A stretch of 64,000 bases of DNA from UBA9676 sp963741615 (GCA_963741615.1 CAVUIU010000030.1:248001-312000), one strand, 5' to 3'. Shown: positions 7,753 to 17,531, counted from the first letter of the stretch. Notes: generated by a model from the sequence alone, not told the origin. Made by a program: numbers and translations.

Positions 7753-9126
7753 ATGAGCACCGGCCAGGAGCACCCCGCGGGCGCGCTGCTTCCGGCGGGC
7801 GCCCCGCTGGCGTTCCACCTGCTGGCGAAGCCGACCGGGGCGATCTGCAACCTGGACTGCACCTACTGCTTCTTCCTGTCCAAGGAGATGCTGTATCCGG
7901 GGAGCAGGTTCCGGATGGCTGATGACCTGCTTGAGCTGTACCTGCGCCAGCTCATCGAGGCGCACGCCGGCTCGCCCGAGGTCGTCGTCGCCTGGCAGGG
8001 CGGCGAGCCGACGATGATGGGCCTGGACTTCTTCCGCCGCTCCGCCGCGCTGGCCGAGGCGGTGAAGCGGCCGGGCCAGCGGATCGTGCACACGATTCAG
8101 ACCAACGGCACCCTGCTCGACGACGCCTGGGGAGCGTTCTTCGCCGAGCATGGCTTCCTGGTGGGGCTGTCGGTCGACGGCCCGGCCGAGATCCACGACA
8201 CCTACCGGGTGGACAAGGGGGGCAAGGGCAGCTTCGACCGGGTGATGAAGGGCCTGGCCGTGCTGCGGCGCAACGGCGTGGAATGGAACGCGCTCACCAC
8301 GGTCCACGCGGCGAGCCAGGACCGGGGCCGCGAGGTCTACCGGTTCCTGCGCGACGAGTGCGGCGCGCGGTTCATGCAGTTCATCCCCATCGTCGAGCGT
8401 GCCACCCCGGTGACCCTGCCGATGGCCAACGCCGGGTGGGGGGCGGCGGTCCGGGACCGGCCGCTCTACATCCAGGACGGCAGCCTGGTGACCGGGCGCT
8501 CGGTGTCACCCGGCGGGTATGGCAGGTTCCTGATCGACGTGTTCGAGGACTGGGTGCGCCGCGACGTCGGCGAGGTCTACGTGCAGATGTTCGACGTGGC
8601 GCTGGCGAACTGGTATGGCGAGCCACCGGGGCTGTGCGTCCACTCCGAGACGTGCGGCCTGGCGCTGGCGCTCGAGCACACCGGCGACCTCTATTCGTGT
8701 GACCACTTCGTGGAGCCCGCCTACAAGCTCGGCAACATCCGCGACAAGAAGATGATCGAGCTGATCGCGCTGCCGCAGCAGCAAGAGTTCGGCCTGGCCA
8801 AACGGGACACGCTCCCGATGTTCTGCCTCCAGTGCGACGTGCGCTTCGCCTGCCACGGCGGCTGCCCCAAGGACCGGTTCACCGTCGCGCCGGATGGCGA
8901 GCCTGGCCTGCACTACCTGTGCCCGAGCTACAAGGCCTTCTTCGGCCATATCCGCCCGGCGATGGAACAGATGTGCGGGCTGCTGCGGGCCGGCCAGGCG
9001 CCCTCGCAGGTCGCCGGCCGTTACGCCAGGGCGGACGCCCGCCGGGGGCGCAACCAGGCGTGCACCTGTGGCTCGGGCCGCAAGTGGAAGCATTGCCACG
9101 GCGCCCTGGTCCCGGGGACCGCCTAG
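7753..9126 (+). CDS. Anaerobic sulfatase-maturase-type radical SAM protein with SEC-C tail
   Basis: About 457 aa. The radical SAM cluster motif CNLDCTYCFF (C32, C36, C39) opens the barrel. A SPASM-type Cys cluster follows, including CLQCDVRFACHGGC near 357-371, which would bind auxiliary Fe-S clusters. The last ~30 residues hold a SEC-C zinc motif (CTCGSGRKWKHCHG). Family members oxidise the sulfatase Cys or Ser to formylglycine, and the fused sulfatase about 1.2 kb away is the likely client (its site is Cys). Start ATG 7753 follows AGGACA; GTG 7750 is an in-frame alternative. The SEC-C tail is unusual for a maturase and may hold a partner. Confidence 0.9.
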   Translation: MSTGQEHPAGALLPAGAPLAFHLLAKPTGAICNLDCTYCFFLSKEMLYPGSRFRMADDLLELYLRQLIEAHAGSPEVVVAWQGGEPTMMGLDFFRRSAALAEAVKRPGQRIVHTIQTNGTLLDDAWGAFFAEHGFLVGLSVDGPAEIHDTYRVDKGGKGSFDRVMKGLAVLRRNGVEWNALTTVHAASQDRGREVYRFLRDECGARFMQFIPIVERATPVTLPMANAGWGAAVRDRPLYIQDGSLVTGRSVSPGGYGRFLIDVFEDWVRRDVGEVYVQMFDVALANWYGEPPGLCVHSETCGLALALEHTGDLYSCDHFVEPAYKLGNIRDKKMIELIALPQQQEFGLAKRDTLPMFCLQCDVRFACHGGCPKDRFTVAPDGEPGLHYLCPSYKAFFGHIRPAMEQMCGLLRAGQAPSQVAGRYARADARRGRNQACTCGSGRKWKHCHGALVPGTA

Positions 9127-9151
9127 TGCTCATCGCCATGAGCCGGCCGCC

Positions 9152-10240
9152 GTGAGCGCGCACGTCACGGGGGTGACCAGCAAGGCCTACCGGCTGCCGA
9201 TGCCCCGGCCGTGGGGCCAGGATGTCACGTGCCAGTACCTGATCGCCGCCACGGTCGACAGCAGCGACGGCGGCAGCGGGCAGGGCTTCAGCTGGGCCGT
9301 CCGGGCCGGGGCGCAGGCGATCCAGGCCATGGTCGAGGCGGACTGCGGCCCGGTCGCGCAGGGCGGCCCGGTGGCGCCCACGGCGGCCTGGGACCGGCTG
9401 TGGTGGCACTTGCGCGAGGCGGGCGGGGGCATCGCCACGCTGGCGATGGCGGCGATCGATATCGGCCTGTGGGATCTGCAGGCCAGGACGGCCGGGCTTG
9501 GCCTGGCCGACCTGATCGGCCGGCAGCGCGACCAGGTGCCGGTCTACGCCAGCGGCGTCAACCGGCACCTGACGCTGGACCAGCTCAAGGAGCAGGTGAG
9601 CCGCTGGATCGCGGCAGGGCATACCAGGGTCAAGATCAAGGTCGGCCTGCCCAGCCTGGAAGAGGACCTCGAGCGGGTGGCCGCGGTCCGGCGGATCATC
9701 GGGCCAGGCCGGCTGCTGATGCTCGACGCGAACCAGCTGTGGGACCTGCCGACCGCCCGCCGGGCCGCCAGGGCCCTGTCGGCGTTCGACATCTTCTGGC
9801 TGGAGGAGCCGCTGCCGGCCGAGGACACCCAGGCCTACGCGCGGCTGCGGGCCGTCATCGACATTCCGCTGGCCGCCGGTGAGAGCCTGTACACCGAGGC
9901 GCAGTTCCGGGACGTGCTGCTGGCCGGCGCCGTCGACTACCTCCAGCCGAATGTCTGCCGGGTCGGCGGCATCACCCCGTTCCTGCGCATCGCCCGGCTT
10001 GCCCGCCTGTTCGGCGTCCCGGTCATGCCGCATCTGCTGCCCGACATCTCCGGGCAGCTGGCCCTGTGCCTGCCCCTGCCGGGCATGATCGAGGACCTCG
10101 ACGAGGGCTCCTTCGCGGCGCTCGGGGCGCTGGCCCGGCCCAGCGGGGTGACGATCACCGGCGACAGCCTGCGGGCGCGGACCCAGCCAGGGCACGGGCT
10201 GGTGTTCGCCACCGGCGCCCTGGCGGAGGTCACCCGGTGA
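9152..10240 (+). CDS. Mandelate racemase / muconate lactonizing enzyme family protein
   Basis: Enolase-superfamily enzyme, 362 aa. The K-x-K catalytic pair is in VKIKVG near residues 160-162. Metal ligands follow at D about 190 (MLDANQLWD), E about 218 (WLEEPL) and E about 244 (GES), and a late histidine lies in MPHLL near 292. These support alpha-proton abstraction from a carboxylate; a sugar-acid dehydratase or racemase is possible but the substrate is not readable. GTG at 9152 is the best start, 26 nt after the radical SAM stop, so it closes the aquaporin-maturase operon. Confidence 0.85.
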   Translation: MSAHVTGVTSKAYRLPMPRPWGQDVTCQYLIAATVDSSDGGSGQGFSWAVRAGAQAIQAMVEADCGPVAQGGPVAPTAAWDRLWWHLREAGGGIATLAMAAIDIGLWDLQARTAGLGLADLIGRQRDQVPVYASGVNRHLTLDQLKEQVSRWIAAGHTRVKIKVGLPSLEEDLERVAAVRRIIGPGRLLMLDANQLWDLPTARRAARALSAFDIFWLEEPLPAEDTQAYARLRAVIDIPLAAGESLYTEAQFRDVLLAGAVDYLQPNVCRVGGITPFLRIARLARLFGVPVMPHLLPDISGQLALCLPLPGMIEDLDEGSFAALGALARPSGVTITGDSLRARTQPGHGLVFATGALAEVTR

Positions 10241-12976
10241 TGGCGGCGGCGACCGGGTAGCTGCCCACGGTGATCTGCGCGACCCGGCGCCCGGTGCGGG
10301 TGCTGATCAGCGTGACCTGCCCGGCGTAGGTGTCGACGACCACGGAAGGGCTGCCGGACGGGGCGAGCGTGATGGCGGTCGGGTAGGAGTAGATCCCTAC
10401 CGGGATCGGCCGCCGGCCCGGCGGGTCGCGGTGCTGACCGGCGTGACCGTGCCGGAGATCGTGTTCACCACGTACGCTGTGCCGCCCGAGCGGGAGATCG
10501 CGATCGCCGTCGGCGAGTACCCCACCGCGATGCCGGGGCCCTCGCGCCCGGTCGCCGCGGTGATCGCGGTGACGGCGTCGGAGTCGCCGCCGACCGCGAA
10601 GACTGTCCTGCCATCGGGTGTCACGGCGATGGCGTCCGGCGCCTGGCCGGCCGGGACGGGACGGCCAGGCAGCCCGGTGGCAACGGTGATCGGGGTGACC
10701 GTGTTCGAGCCGTAGTTGGCGACATAGGCGGTGCTGCCGTCGGGCGCGAAGGCAACGGCGAAGGGGTAGCCGCCCACCGGGATGGGCGCGCCCGCCCGGC
10801 CGGTGCGGGTGTTGATCGGCGTTACCGCCGCACCACCCCAGTCGAGGGCGTAGGCGATCCGGCCGCCCGGTGCGACCGCGATCGCCCGCGGGTCCCGCCC
10901 GACCCTGATCGGCGTGCCCGCCCGCCCGGTGGCGGTGGCGATGGGCGTGACGGTGCCCGAGCCGCTGTTGGCCACGTATGCGGTCCGGCCGTCCGGGGTG
11001 ACCGCGATCGCCCGCGGGTCCTGCCCGACCCTGATCGGCGTGCCCGCCCGCCGGGTGGCGGTGGCGATGGGCGTGACGGTGCCCGAGCCGCTGTTGGCCA
11101 CGTATGCGGTCCGGCCGTCCGGGGTGACCGCGATCGCCTGCGGGTCCTGCCCGACCGGGATGGGCGTGCCCGCCCGCCGTTTCGCCAGGTCGATGGGTGT
11201 GACCGTGCCCGAGCCCGAGTTCACGACGAAGGCCGTCCGCTGCTGCCCGCCGGACGGCGCCCGTGCCGCACCCGCCGGTGCGGGCTGCTCTCCTGCCGCG
11301 GCCGGCGCGGGGCCGGGGGGGCTGGCCGGGGCGGCCGGGGCGGCCGGGCTCGGCGGGGTGAGCCTGGCGGCGGGTGTGCCCGCCCCGAACACGTCGCTGA
11401 CCGGGCGCGCATAAAGGTCATTCCGGGTCAGGGTGGGCAGGCCCAGCGCTCCCTCGATGGTCCGGAGCAGGCTGTAGTGCGTGTAGCGGACATGCGACAC
11501 GTAGCCATGCCGGACGCCGGCGGACCCGAGGATGAGCGTCGCCACCCGCTGGGCGGGACGCTCGTGGTTGTAGCCGTCCTCGTCGAAGGTGATGATGGCC
11601 AGCGAGCGCTGGGTCCGCCAGGCCGGCGATCGCATGATGGCGCCAAGTTCGCTGGCCAGGAACCGGTCGCCGGCCCGGATCCCGCACCCTTCCATGTCGG
11701 CGCAGTCGTCCGGGCTCACCCACGAGAAGCTCGGGGTGCTGGCCGCGCTCGCCAGGTCGTACTGCAGTGCCTGGAGCGGGACCAGGTGAGCCGCACAGTA
11801 GGCGGGCCGGTCGCGGACGTCCGCGAAGTAGGTCATCGGCTCGTCGTCGTCCCAGTAGGACCCGTGCACCGTGTCATCGCACGGGCCGTTCGCGCTCTGC
11901 AGGTATGCCTTCCACGTCTCGTGCGCCGCGTCGACCAGGTCGCCGATGTTGCGGGCACGGATCGTGTACCGGGGGTTCTCCTCGAGCGGGTCGGTGAGCG
12001 GGATGCCGAACGCGCTCCCGCCCGCCAGGGCGAGGTAGTTGGCGTCGCTCGGATGTTCCTCGGCGAAGAAGTCGGCGAGCAGGCTGCCCCGGGCCAGCAG
12101 GCTGTTGAGGTAGGGGGCCTGCCTGGTGTTGCCGACGACCGAGCGGAAGCCCTCGTTCTCGAAGTAGAACAGGAACACGTGCTGGTAGCGGGGAACGTGC
12201 ACGGGCGGTGGGGCAAGCGGCTGCCGCCGGACGCCGGCGGAGACGCTGAACCGCAGCCCATCGGCGACCGCGCGGTCGTAGCCCACGCCAGGCGAGTTCG
12301 GGCCGTCGATGTTGGTCAGCGATGTCGCCAGCACCAGGGTGACCACGGCACCGGCGGTGCCCGGCGGCAGCGTGCCGGTGGCGGCCCGGGGGGCCAGCCG
12401 CCGCCCGGGGGAGCCCTGGCCGACCGGGCCGATGACCCGCCGTGCGAGTACCCGGCCAGCCGCGGACACGAACGCCACCTCCACCGCTGCCCCGCTGTGG
12501 GCCGTGCCGCCGAGCCAGGCTGAGAGCCGGTACCGGGTGCCCGCGGGCACGGGCAGGCCGGCCGCAGAACGCAGCGGGACCAGTTGCCGCAGCCGCGCGG
12601 TGCCGCCGGCGCCGCCGGCGAACATCTGGCCGCCGTGCACCGTCGGCCATTGCCCGGTGGCCTGCGGGAGGCGCGCGGAACTGCCGTAGCGCACCGTGGT
12701 CGGCAGGCCGCTGGCCACCTGCCAGCCCGGGATCGTGACGCTGTCCCAGCCCTGCGCGGAGGCCGCGCCGGCCTGCGCGCCCGGGTTGGCCAGCAAGTTG
12801 GCGCCAGGCCCGGCGACAGCCTGGCGCGCTGGCCGGGCGCCGGCGGCAGCCTGCACCGCCGCGCCAGGCGCCGCCGCAGCGGTGGCTGCCCGGGGTGCTC
12901 CGGCTGCGAGCGCGCCGGCGCAGCACACCACCGCGGCGAGCGGGGCGGCCACGCGGCGCCACGAGATCCTGGTCAT
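10230..12976 (-). CDS. Secreted phosphoesterase with YVTN beta-propeller, frameshifted near 10410
   Basis: Signal peptide at 1-35, a jelly-roll-like domain (about 50-240), a PF04185-type phosphoesterase domain (about 255-525; YFENEGF, EEHPSDANYLALAGG, TFDEDGYNHERP), a Pro/Ala linker, then 42-residue propeller blades with AITPDGRTAYVANSGSG-like cores. As read, the frame stops at 10397 after RAGGRSR. One extra G in the GGC/GGCC run near 10410 would restore PIPVGIYSYPTAITLAPSG and another full blade, ending at TGA 10230-10232. The repaired product is about 915 aa and overlaps the end of the enolase-family gene by 11 bp. Likely an exported phosphatase or phospholipase C relative. Confidence 0.85.
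10883..11134 (-). repeat. Two near-identical 126-bp propeller-blade repeats
   Basis: Two adjacent 126-bp (42-codon) units, 10883-11008 and 11009-11134, differ at only a few positions, while neighbouring blades are more diverged. This indicates recent tandem duplication or gene conversion inside the propeller of the phosphoesterase. The repeat stays in frame. Confidence 0.85.
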
Positions 12977-13088
12977 CGCGGGGGAGCCTCCCGGTCCGCT
13001 GGGCTGCCGATGACAATCGTTCGCCGGTTATTCACATATTGTTTGATCGTTCAGTTAATGTTATCGCGCGGACCGGGCGATGGGCGCC

Positions 13089-14489
13089 CTAATGGTGGAA
13101 GCCGCTCGCCGAGCGTTCGTCGTGCACCGGGGCCGCCTGTTTCTCCAGCCGCGGGAGCACCCGCCGCAGGTCGTTGACCAGAAGGTCGGCCATGTCGTAG
13201 GTGAAGCCACGTTTCACGACGACCCGGAGCGCGGCCAGGTCCTGCCGGTTCTTCGGGAACGTGTAGGCGGGCAGCAGCCAGCCGCGCTCACGGACCGCGT
13301 TCGACACGTCGAAGACGGTGTAGTTGGTGATGTTGTCGCGCAGCTTGAACGCGAACACCGGCAGTTCGTCACCCCTGGTGAGAAGCTCGAAGGGCCCGAG
13401 TTCGGCGAGCTGGGCCGACAGGTGTGTCGCGACTTCCCTGGCGTACTGCTGGACCCGCCGGTAGCCCCCGAAGCCGAGCCGCAGGAAGTTGTAGTACTGC
13501 GTGACGACCTGGGCGCCGGGCCGGGAGAAGTTGAGCGCGAAGGTCGGCATGTTGTCGCCGAGATAGTTGACCCAGAAGATCAGATCCTCCGGGAGCGCGT
13601 CCGCATTGCGCCATATCGCCCATCCCACGCCGGGGTACACCAGCCCGTATTTGTGACCCGACGCGTTGATGGAGGCCACCCGGGGAAGCCGGAAGTCCCA
13701 CACGAGATCCGGATCGACGAACGGGGCCACGAAGGCCCCTGACGCGCCGTCAACGTGAACCGGCACGTCAATCCCGCTTCTTGCCTGGAGGGCGTCCAGG
13801 GCCGCGCAGATGTCCGCGACCGGCTCATAGGAGCCGTCGTAGGTCGAGCCGAGGACGGCGACGACCCCGATCGTGTTCTCGTCGCAGGCCTTGGCTGCCT
13901 CATCCGCGGAGAGGTGGTAGCGGTTCCCCTCCATCGGAACGAGGCGCATCTCCACGTCCCAGTAGTTGGCGAACTTCTCCCAGCAGACCTGGACATTGAT
14001 TCCCATCACCAGATTGGGCTTGTCCGCCGGCTTGCCCGCCGCCGCCCGTGCCTTCTTCCAGCGCCGCTTGAGGGCGAGCCCGCCGAGCATCGCGGCTTCG
14101 CTGGAGCCCGTGGTCGAGCACCCGGTCGCCTGGGCCATATCGGGTGCGTGCCACAAGTGGCTGAGGATGCTGACGCACCGGGCCTCGAGTTCCGCGGTGT
14201 TCGGGTACTCGTCCTTGTCGATCATGTTCTTGTCGAGGCACTCGGCCATGAGCCGGTCGGCCTGCGGCTCCGCCCAGGTGGTGACGAAGGTGGCCAGGTT
14301 CAGCCTGGCGTTGCCGTCGAGCATCAGCTCGTCGTGAATGATCTGGTACGCGACCTCGGGCGGCATCTCGTCCAGGAAGAGCCTATGGCCGGGGACATGG
14401 CCGGGTTCCAGCCCGAAGATCGGTTCCACTGCGTGTTCGTGCTGCCCGCGGGTCGCCCTGCTGGGCGCTTTGGGGTGCTTCAAAGCCAT
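13089..14489 (-). CDS. gadB: Glutamate decarboxylase
   Basis: 466-aa PLP enzyme converting glutamate to GABA with proton consumption. The PLP lysine is K280 in SINASGHKYG, matching the position in the E. coli enzyme; VHVDGASGAFVAPF holds the PLP-binding aspartate and TGSSEAAM the phosphate-binding region. The N-terminus (VEPIFGLEPGHVPGHRL) and C-terminus (GFTYDMADLLVNDL) are both typical, so it is full length. ATG 14489 is chosen because AAGGAG lies 8 nt upstream; an upstream ATG at 14579 would add 30 unconserved residues. It lies downstream of a membrane protein gene whose 3' end overlaps it. No GadC antiporter is seen here. Confidence 0.95.
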   Translation of the reverse strand: MALKHPKAPSRATRGQHEHAVEPIFGLEPGHVPGHRLFLDEMPPEVAYQIIHDELMLDGNARLNLATFVTTWAEPQADRLMAECLDKNMIDKDEYPNTAELEARCVSILSHLWHAPDMAQATGCSTTGSSEAAMLGGLALKRRWKKARAAAGKPADKPNLVMGINVQVCWEKFANYWDVEMRLVPMEGNRYHLSADEAAKACDENTIGVVAVLGSTYDGSYEPVADICAALDALQARSGIDVPVHVDGASGAFVAPFVDPDLVWDFRLPRVASINASGHKYGLVYPGVGWAIWRNADALPEDLIFWVNYLGDNMPTFALNFSRPGAQVVTQYYNFLRLGFGGYRRVQQYAREVATHLSAQLAELGPFELLTRGDELPVFAFKLRDNITNYTVFDVSNAVRERGWLLPAYTFPKNRQDLAALRVVVKRGFTYDMADLLVNDLRRVLPRLEKQAAPVHDERSASGFHH

Positions 14490-15588
14490 CGGCCGGGCTC
14501 CTTGCTCTGACTTGGCTGGCTTGTCGAGCCTGATCCTCCCGGAAGCCATGCCAGCGTCCGGGGAGGATGTGCCAAGCATCTCCCGGCAGCGGCCCTGCCC
14601 GCCTCACCCGCCGCGAGTGGCTGCGCCCGTGCGGCCGGCTGCAGCCGGCGGTGGCCCCGGCGGTCGGGTTCCCGGCTTCGGCCATCTCGACCAGCAGCAG
14701 CCGCGCCCCCCAGAAGAAGCAGAGCGCACCAAGGAAGGTGCCGCCGTTGGCGACGCTGGCGCTGGCCAGGTCACCGGTCGCGGGCCGGACGAACGCGGCG
14801 ATGGCGGCGAACATGAAGAAGGCGGAGCCGAGCAGGTTGATGGCGGCAACCGACCAGGAGACGTCCCCGCGGCGCACACACCAGCGCCCGTGACACACCT
14901 CGGCGACAGCAAGCCAGCTGGCAACGAGAAAGCAGATCGAGCCGAGCATGTCCGGCGTCCAGATCCGGAGGTTCTGCTGCCGGGTGGTCAGCCCCACGCG
15001 CAGGGCGTTGGCGGTGTTGATGTTGAACCAGATGGTGCCGGCGAGCTGCACGGAGCAGGCCCACCAGTCGATCCGGGCCGGCTGCCAGGCCAGCAGGCGG
15101 CGACGGCGCGGTGCCCCAGCCTGCCCGGCCTGCCCGGTCGCGTTGATCGACTGAACGTACTGCAGGTAGGCCGCCGAGGTGAAGAAGAGGGACCCGGCGA
15201 AGAACACGGCGCCAAGAACCGATGCCGGGGCCACCGAGGACAGGCCTGGCACCGCCGCCCCGGCGAAACATGTGGAGCCGATCATGAACAGGACCGCGAT
15301 CCACCAGCCGATCAGGTGCGGAGCCCACCGCACCGCGCGGCGCCGCGCCGTCAGCCCCCGGGTCCTGACCCCGGACGGGCCCCCGTTCCCGTCCGCGGCG
15401 GACAGGACCTGCCGGGGGCCAAGCCCTTTACGTTGCCGGCGGGAACTGAACTCGACCACCGTTCCGTCCGGGCGGCGCGCGGTCTCCCAGGTGACGAACG
15501 GTCCCGGCCCGCCATGCCGCAAGCTCTGCCATGCCTCCGGCACCTGCCACGCGGCGGTGCCGGAGCGCAGATCCGGGGGAGCGGGCAC
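14383..15588 (-). CDS. Integral membrane protein, YrhK-like
   Basis: 401-aa protein with a soluble N-terminus of about 85 residues and six or so hydrophobic segments (about 90-330), including IGWWIAVLFMIGSTCFAGA and FLGALCFFWGARLLLVEMAE. The domain arrangement resembles YrhK-domain membrane proteins of actinobacteria. The last ~75 residues are Arg-rich, lack hydrophobic pattern and overlap the start of the glutamate decarboxylase gene by 107 bp, so they may be read-through past a lost stop. Function unknown; position upstream of gadB suggests cotranscription. Confidence 0.65.
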   Translation of the reverse strand: MPAPPDLRSGTAAWQVPEAWQSLRHGGPGPFVTWETARRPDGTVVEFSSRRQRKGLGPRQVLSAADGNGGPSGVRTRGLTARRRAVRWAPHLIGWWIAVLFMIGSTCFAGAAVPGLSSVAPASVLGAVFFAGSLFFTSAAYLQYVQSINATGQAGQAGAPRRRRLLAWQPARIDWWACSVQLAGTIWFNINTANALRVGLTTRQQNLRIWTPDMLGSICFLVASWLAVAEVCHGRWCVRRGDVSWSVAAINLLGSAFFMFAAIAAFVRPATGDLASASVANGGTFLGALCFFWGARLLLVEMAEAGNPTAGATAGCSRPHGRSHSRRVRRAGPLPGDAWHILPGRWHGFREDQARQASQVRARSPADGFEAPQSAQQGDPRAARTRSGTDLRAGTRPCPRP

Positions 15589-15762
15589 GCGTCAAGCTTC
15601 CGTCCGGGCGCTGGCCCGGGGCCTCACCCGCGGGGAGTGAGCCGGCGGCCGGGGTGACGCGGACTCCTTCGCGTGCCTGCTGTCGATATCGCGCGCCCCT
15701 GTTCGTCGTGTGAGTGTTGGGGCGCCGCGAGGGCCGCCTCCACCGACACAACTGGAGTGACC

Positions 15763-16113
15763 ATGCCACACCCCGTCGTACACGCAGAGATCCGCTCGGC
15801 AGACCCCGACGCGACCCGCAAGTTCTTCGGCGACCTGCTCGGCTGGACCTACCCGGACGAGGGCGCCCTGCCGGGCTACACCTTCGTCGACACCGGCGTG
15901 CCCGGCGCGCTGTACACCGCCATCAGCCCGCTGCAGGGCGGCTCGGACCTCGTCACGTTCTTCATCGGCGTGGATGACATCAACGGCGTCGTCGAGCAGG
16001 CCAGCAAACTGGGTGGCCGGGTCGTGCAGGAACCGCAGCAGGCGCCCGGGGTGACCTTCGCGCTGATCGCCGATCCGCAGGGCCACATCGTCGGGCTGGC
16101 TCAGCAGGGCTAG
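15763..16113 (+). CDS. VOC family protein
   Basis: 116-aa single-module vicinal-oxygen-chelate protein. It has the opening VVHAEIRSADPDATRKFFGD with the LLGW element, a central VDDINGVVEQASKLGG helix and the closing DPQGHIVGL. H7 and the acidic residue near the C-terminus could bind metal. Such small proteins act as glyoxalase-like enzymes or binding proteins; the substrate is unknown. ATG 15763 follows TGGAGTGACC. A paralogue with the same layout lies at 30213-30560. Confidence 0.85.
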   Translation: MPHPVVHAEIRSADPDATRKFFGDLLGWTYPDEGALPGYTFVDTGVPGALYTAISPLQGGSDLVTFFIGVDDINGVVEQASKLGGRVVQEPQQAPGVTFALIADPQGHIVGLAQQG

Positions 16114-16148
16114 TCACCGCCGGCTCAGCAGGGCCCGTCATCGCCTGC

Positions 16149-16847
16149 TCAGCTGATGAACAGTGCGATCGCGATGTACTGGCACGTCGCGGCGGCGCAC
16201 ACGTAGGCGTGGAAGACCTCGTGGTAGCCGAAAACCGACGGGATCGGGTCGGGCCGGCGACGGTGATACGACAGAGCGCCGGCGGTGTACAGGACGCCGC
16301 CGGCGAGCATCAGCAGGGCAGGCGCCACACCGGTGTGGGCCCACACCTCAGGCAGCGCAAGGCCGGCTATCCAGCCGAGCCCGACGAACGTGGCGCCTGC
16401 CACCAGCTCGGGTGCGTTCATCCACACCATGCGGAGCGAGCCCGCGGTGAGTGTGACCGCCCACATCACGATCAGGCAGGCGATCCCGAAGGTGCCGCGG
16501 CCAGCGAGCAGGAAGGCGGGCGTGGCCGTGCCCGCGATGAGGAAGAAGATCATGGCGTGGTCCAGGCGCTGCAGGCGCTGGCGCCAGGCGGGGCTCCAGT
16601 TGCCGCGGTGATACAGCGCACTGATCCCGAACATGCCGCTCACGCTGGCCGCGTAGATGGCAACGGCGGTGATCCGGGTGGCCCCATGGGTCCGCGCCAG
16701 CAGGAGCGTCCCGAACACCAGCGAGACCTCGAACCACAGCAGGTGCAGCCAGCCGCGCAGCGCCGGCTTGGTGTAGTAGGCGCCGCGCCGGGCATCGTAG
16801 AGGGCCTCTGCGGCCGGCGGTTGCGCCGCCGCGGGGTTTGTGACCAT
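16149..16847 (-). CDS. Hemolysin III / PAQR family membrane protein
   Basis: 232-aa protein with seven hydrophobic segments. The PAQR metal-site pattern is present: SALYHRGNW early, RLDHAMIFFLIAGTATP in the middle and GYHEVFHAYV near the end. Family members are predicted membrane hydrolases or lipid-homeostasis proteins; the hemolysin name is historical. ATG 16847 is chosen because GGAGG lies 9 nt upstream; translation from 16925 would add a non-conserved Gly/Arg stretch. It converges with the VOC gene. Confidence 0.88.
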   Translation of the reverse strand: MVTNPAAAQPPAAEALYDARRGAYYTKPALRGWLHLLWFEVSLVFGTLLLARTHGATRITAVAIYAASVSGMFGISALYHRGNWSPAWRQRLQRLDHAMIFFLIAGTATPAFLLAGRGTFGIACLIVMWAVTLTAGSLRMVWMNAPELVAGATFVGLGWIAGLALPEVWAHTGVAPALLMLAGGVLYTAGALSYHRRRPDPIPSVFGYHEVFHAYVCAAATCQYIAIALFIS

Positions 16848-16981
16848 GAGCCAGCCTCCAACGCGTGCCCGGGCCCGGGCGGCCTGTCCGGTGCAGCCGG
16901 TCCCCGTCGTCCCAGTGTCAGGCATGACAGGGTGTCCTCCGGCCTGCCATCGGGACGTGTGCCCGCCATCCAGGAGCCGCC

Positions 16982-17207
16982 ATGAACTGGCTTGAACTGG
17001 CCGATCTCCCGTTCGCCGCGGCGCTCACGCCGCATCCGGGCACCTCTGGCGCCGGGTGGGGACTACGACAGCGCCCACTTCGACCAGCTCACCATCGACC
17101 CCGCCTCGCTGCGCGGGGCGATCGTGACACCGGGCCAGCTCACGGGGATGACGGCCCTGCTCGCCGACGGCCTGGGCATCGTGGTCGAAGACGGGGAGCG
17201 CCCATGA
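16982..17207 (+). pseudogene. Pentapeptide-repeat protein remnant, internally deleted and frameshifted
   Basis: A reading frame starting MNWLELADLPFAAALTPHPG changes frame near 17045 into LAPGGDYDSAHFDQLTID, the standard N-terminal cap of actinobacterial pentapeptide-repeat proteins. It then runs almost directly into VTPGQLTGMTALLADGLGIV, which looks like the C-terminal cap of the same family. The repeat helix itself, normally over 100 residues, is missing. This is best read as a dead gene that lost its middle. Identification is from memory of the caps. Confidence 0.5.
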
Positions 17208-17225
17208 CCCGATCCGGCGCGGATA

Positions 17226-17531
17226 ATGGGCCAGGTGAGTGATTCACGGGGTCGCGGATGGTTCCGTGCCAGGCCGCTGAGGGTGATGGCCGCGTGGGCG
17301 GCGGGCGTGATGGCCGTGACCGCTCTGTTGTGCCTGATCGGCGCCGTGCTGCTGCTGCCCGTCGCCGATCACTCCGCTTCGGACGGTTCCCCCAGCTCGC
17401 TCGCGGTGATCCTGCTGGGAGCGCTCGCCCTGCTCGCGGGCCTGTTCTGTGTCGTCCTGCTGGCCGGGCTTGTCCTGGCAAGCTGCGTTGCCAGGCTCCG
17501 GCGGCGCCGGCGGGGCACGGCGTCCGGGTGA
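17226..17531 (+). CDS. Small membrane protein (two TM segments)
   Basis: 101-aa protein with two strong hydrophobic helices (about 20-46 and 60-88), separated by a polar SDGSPSS loop, and Arg-rich ends. GTG 17235 is an alternative start. No family recognised. Its stop overlaps the GTG of the TraR/DksA gene (GTGA), so the two are coupled. The role is unknown; the coupling suggests it works with the zinc-finger protein. Confidence 0.6.
   Translation: MGQVSDSRGRGWFRARPLRVMAAWAAGVMAVTALLCLIGAVLLLPVADHSASDGSPSSLAVILLGALALLAGLFCVVLLAGLVLASCVARLRRRRRGTASG

Noticed and set aside
10883..11134. Regular GC-rich repeats in the propeller, considered as a regulatory repeat array
   Set aside because: They are coding blades of 42 residues in the phosphoesterase.
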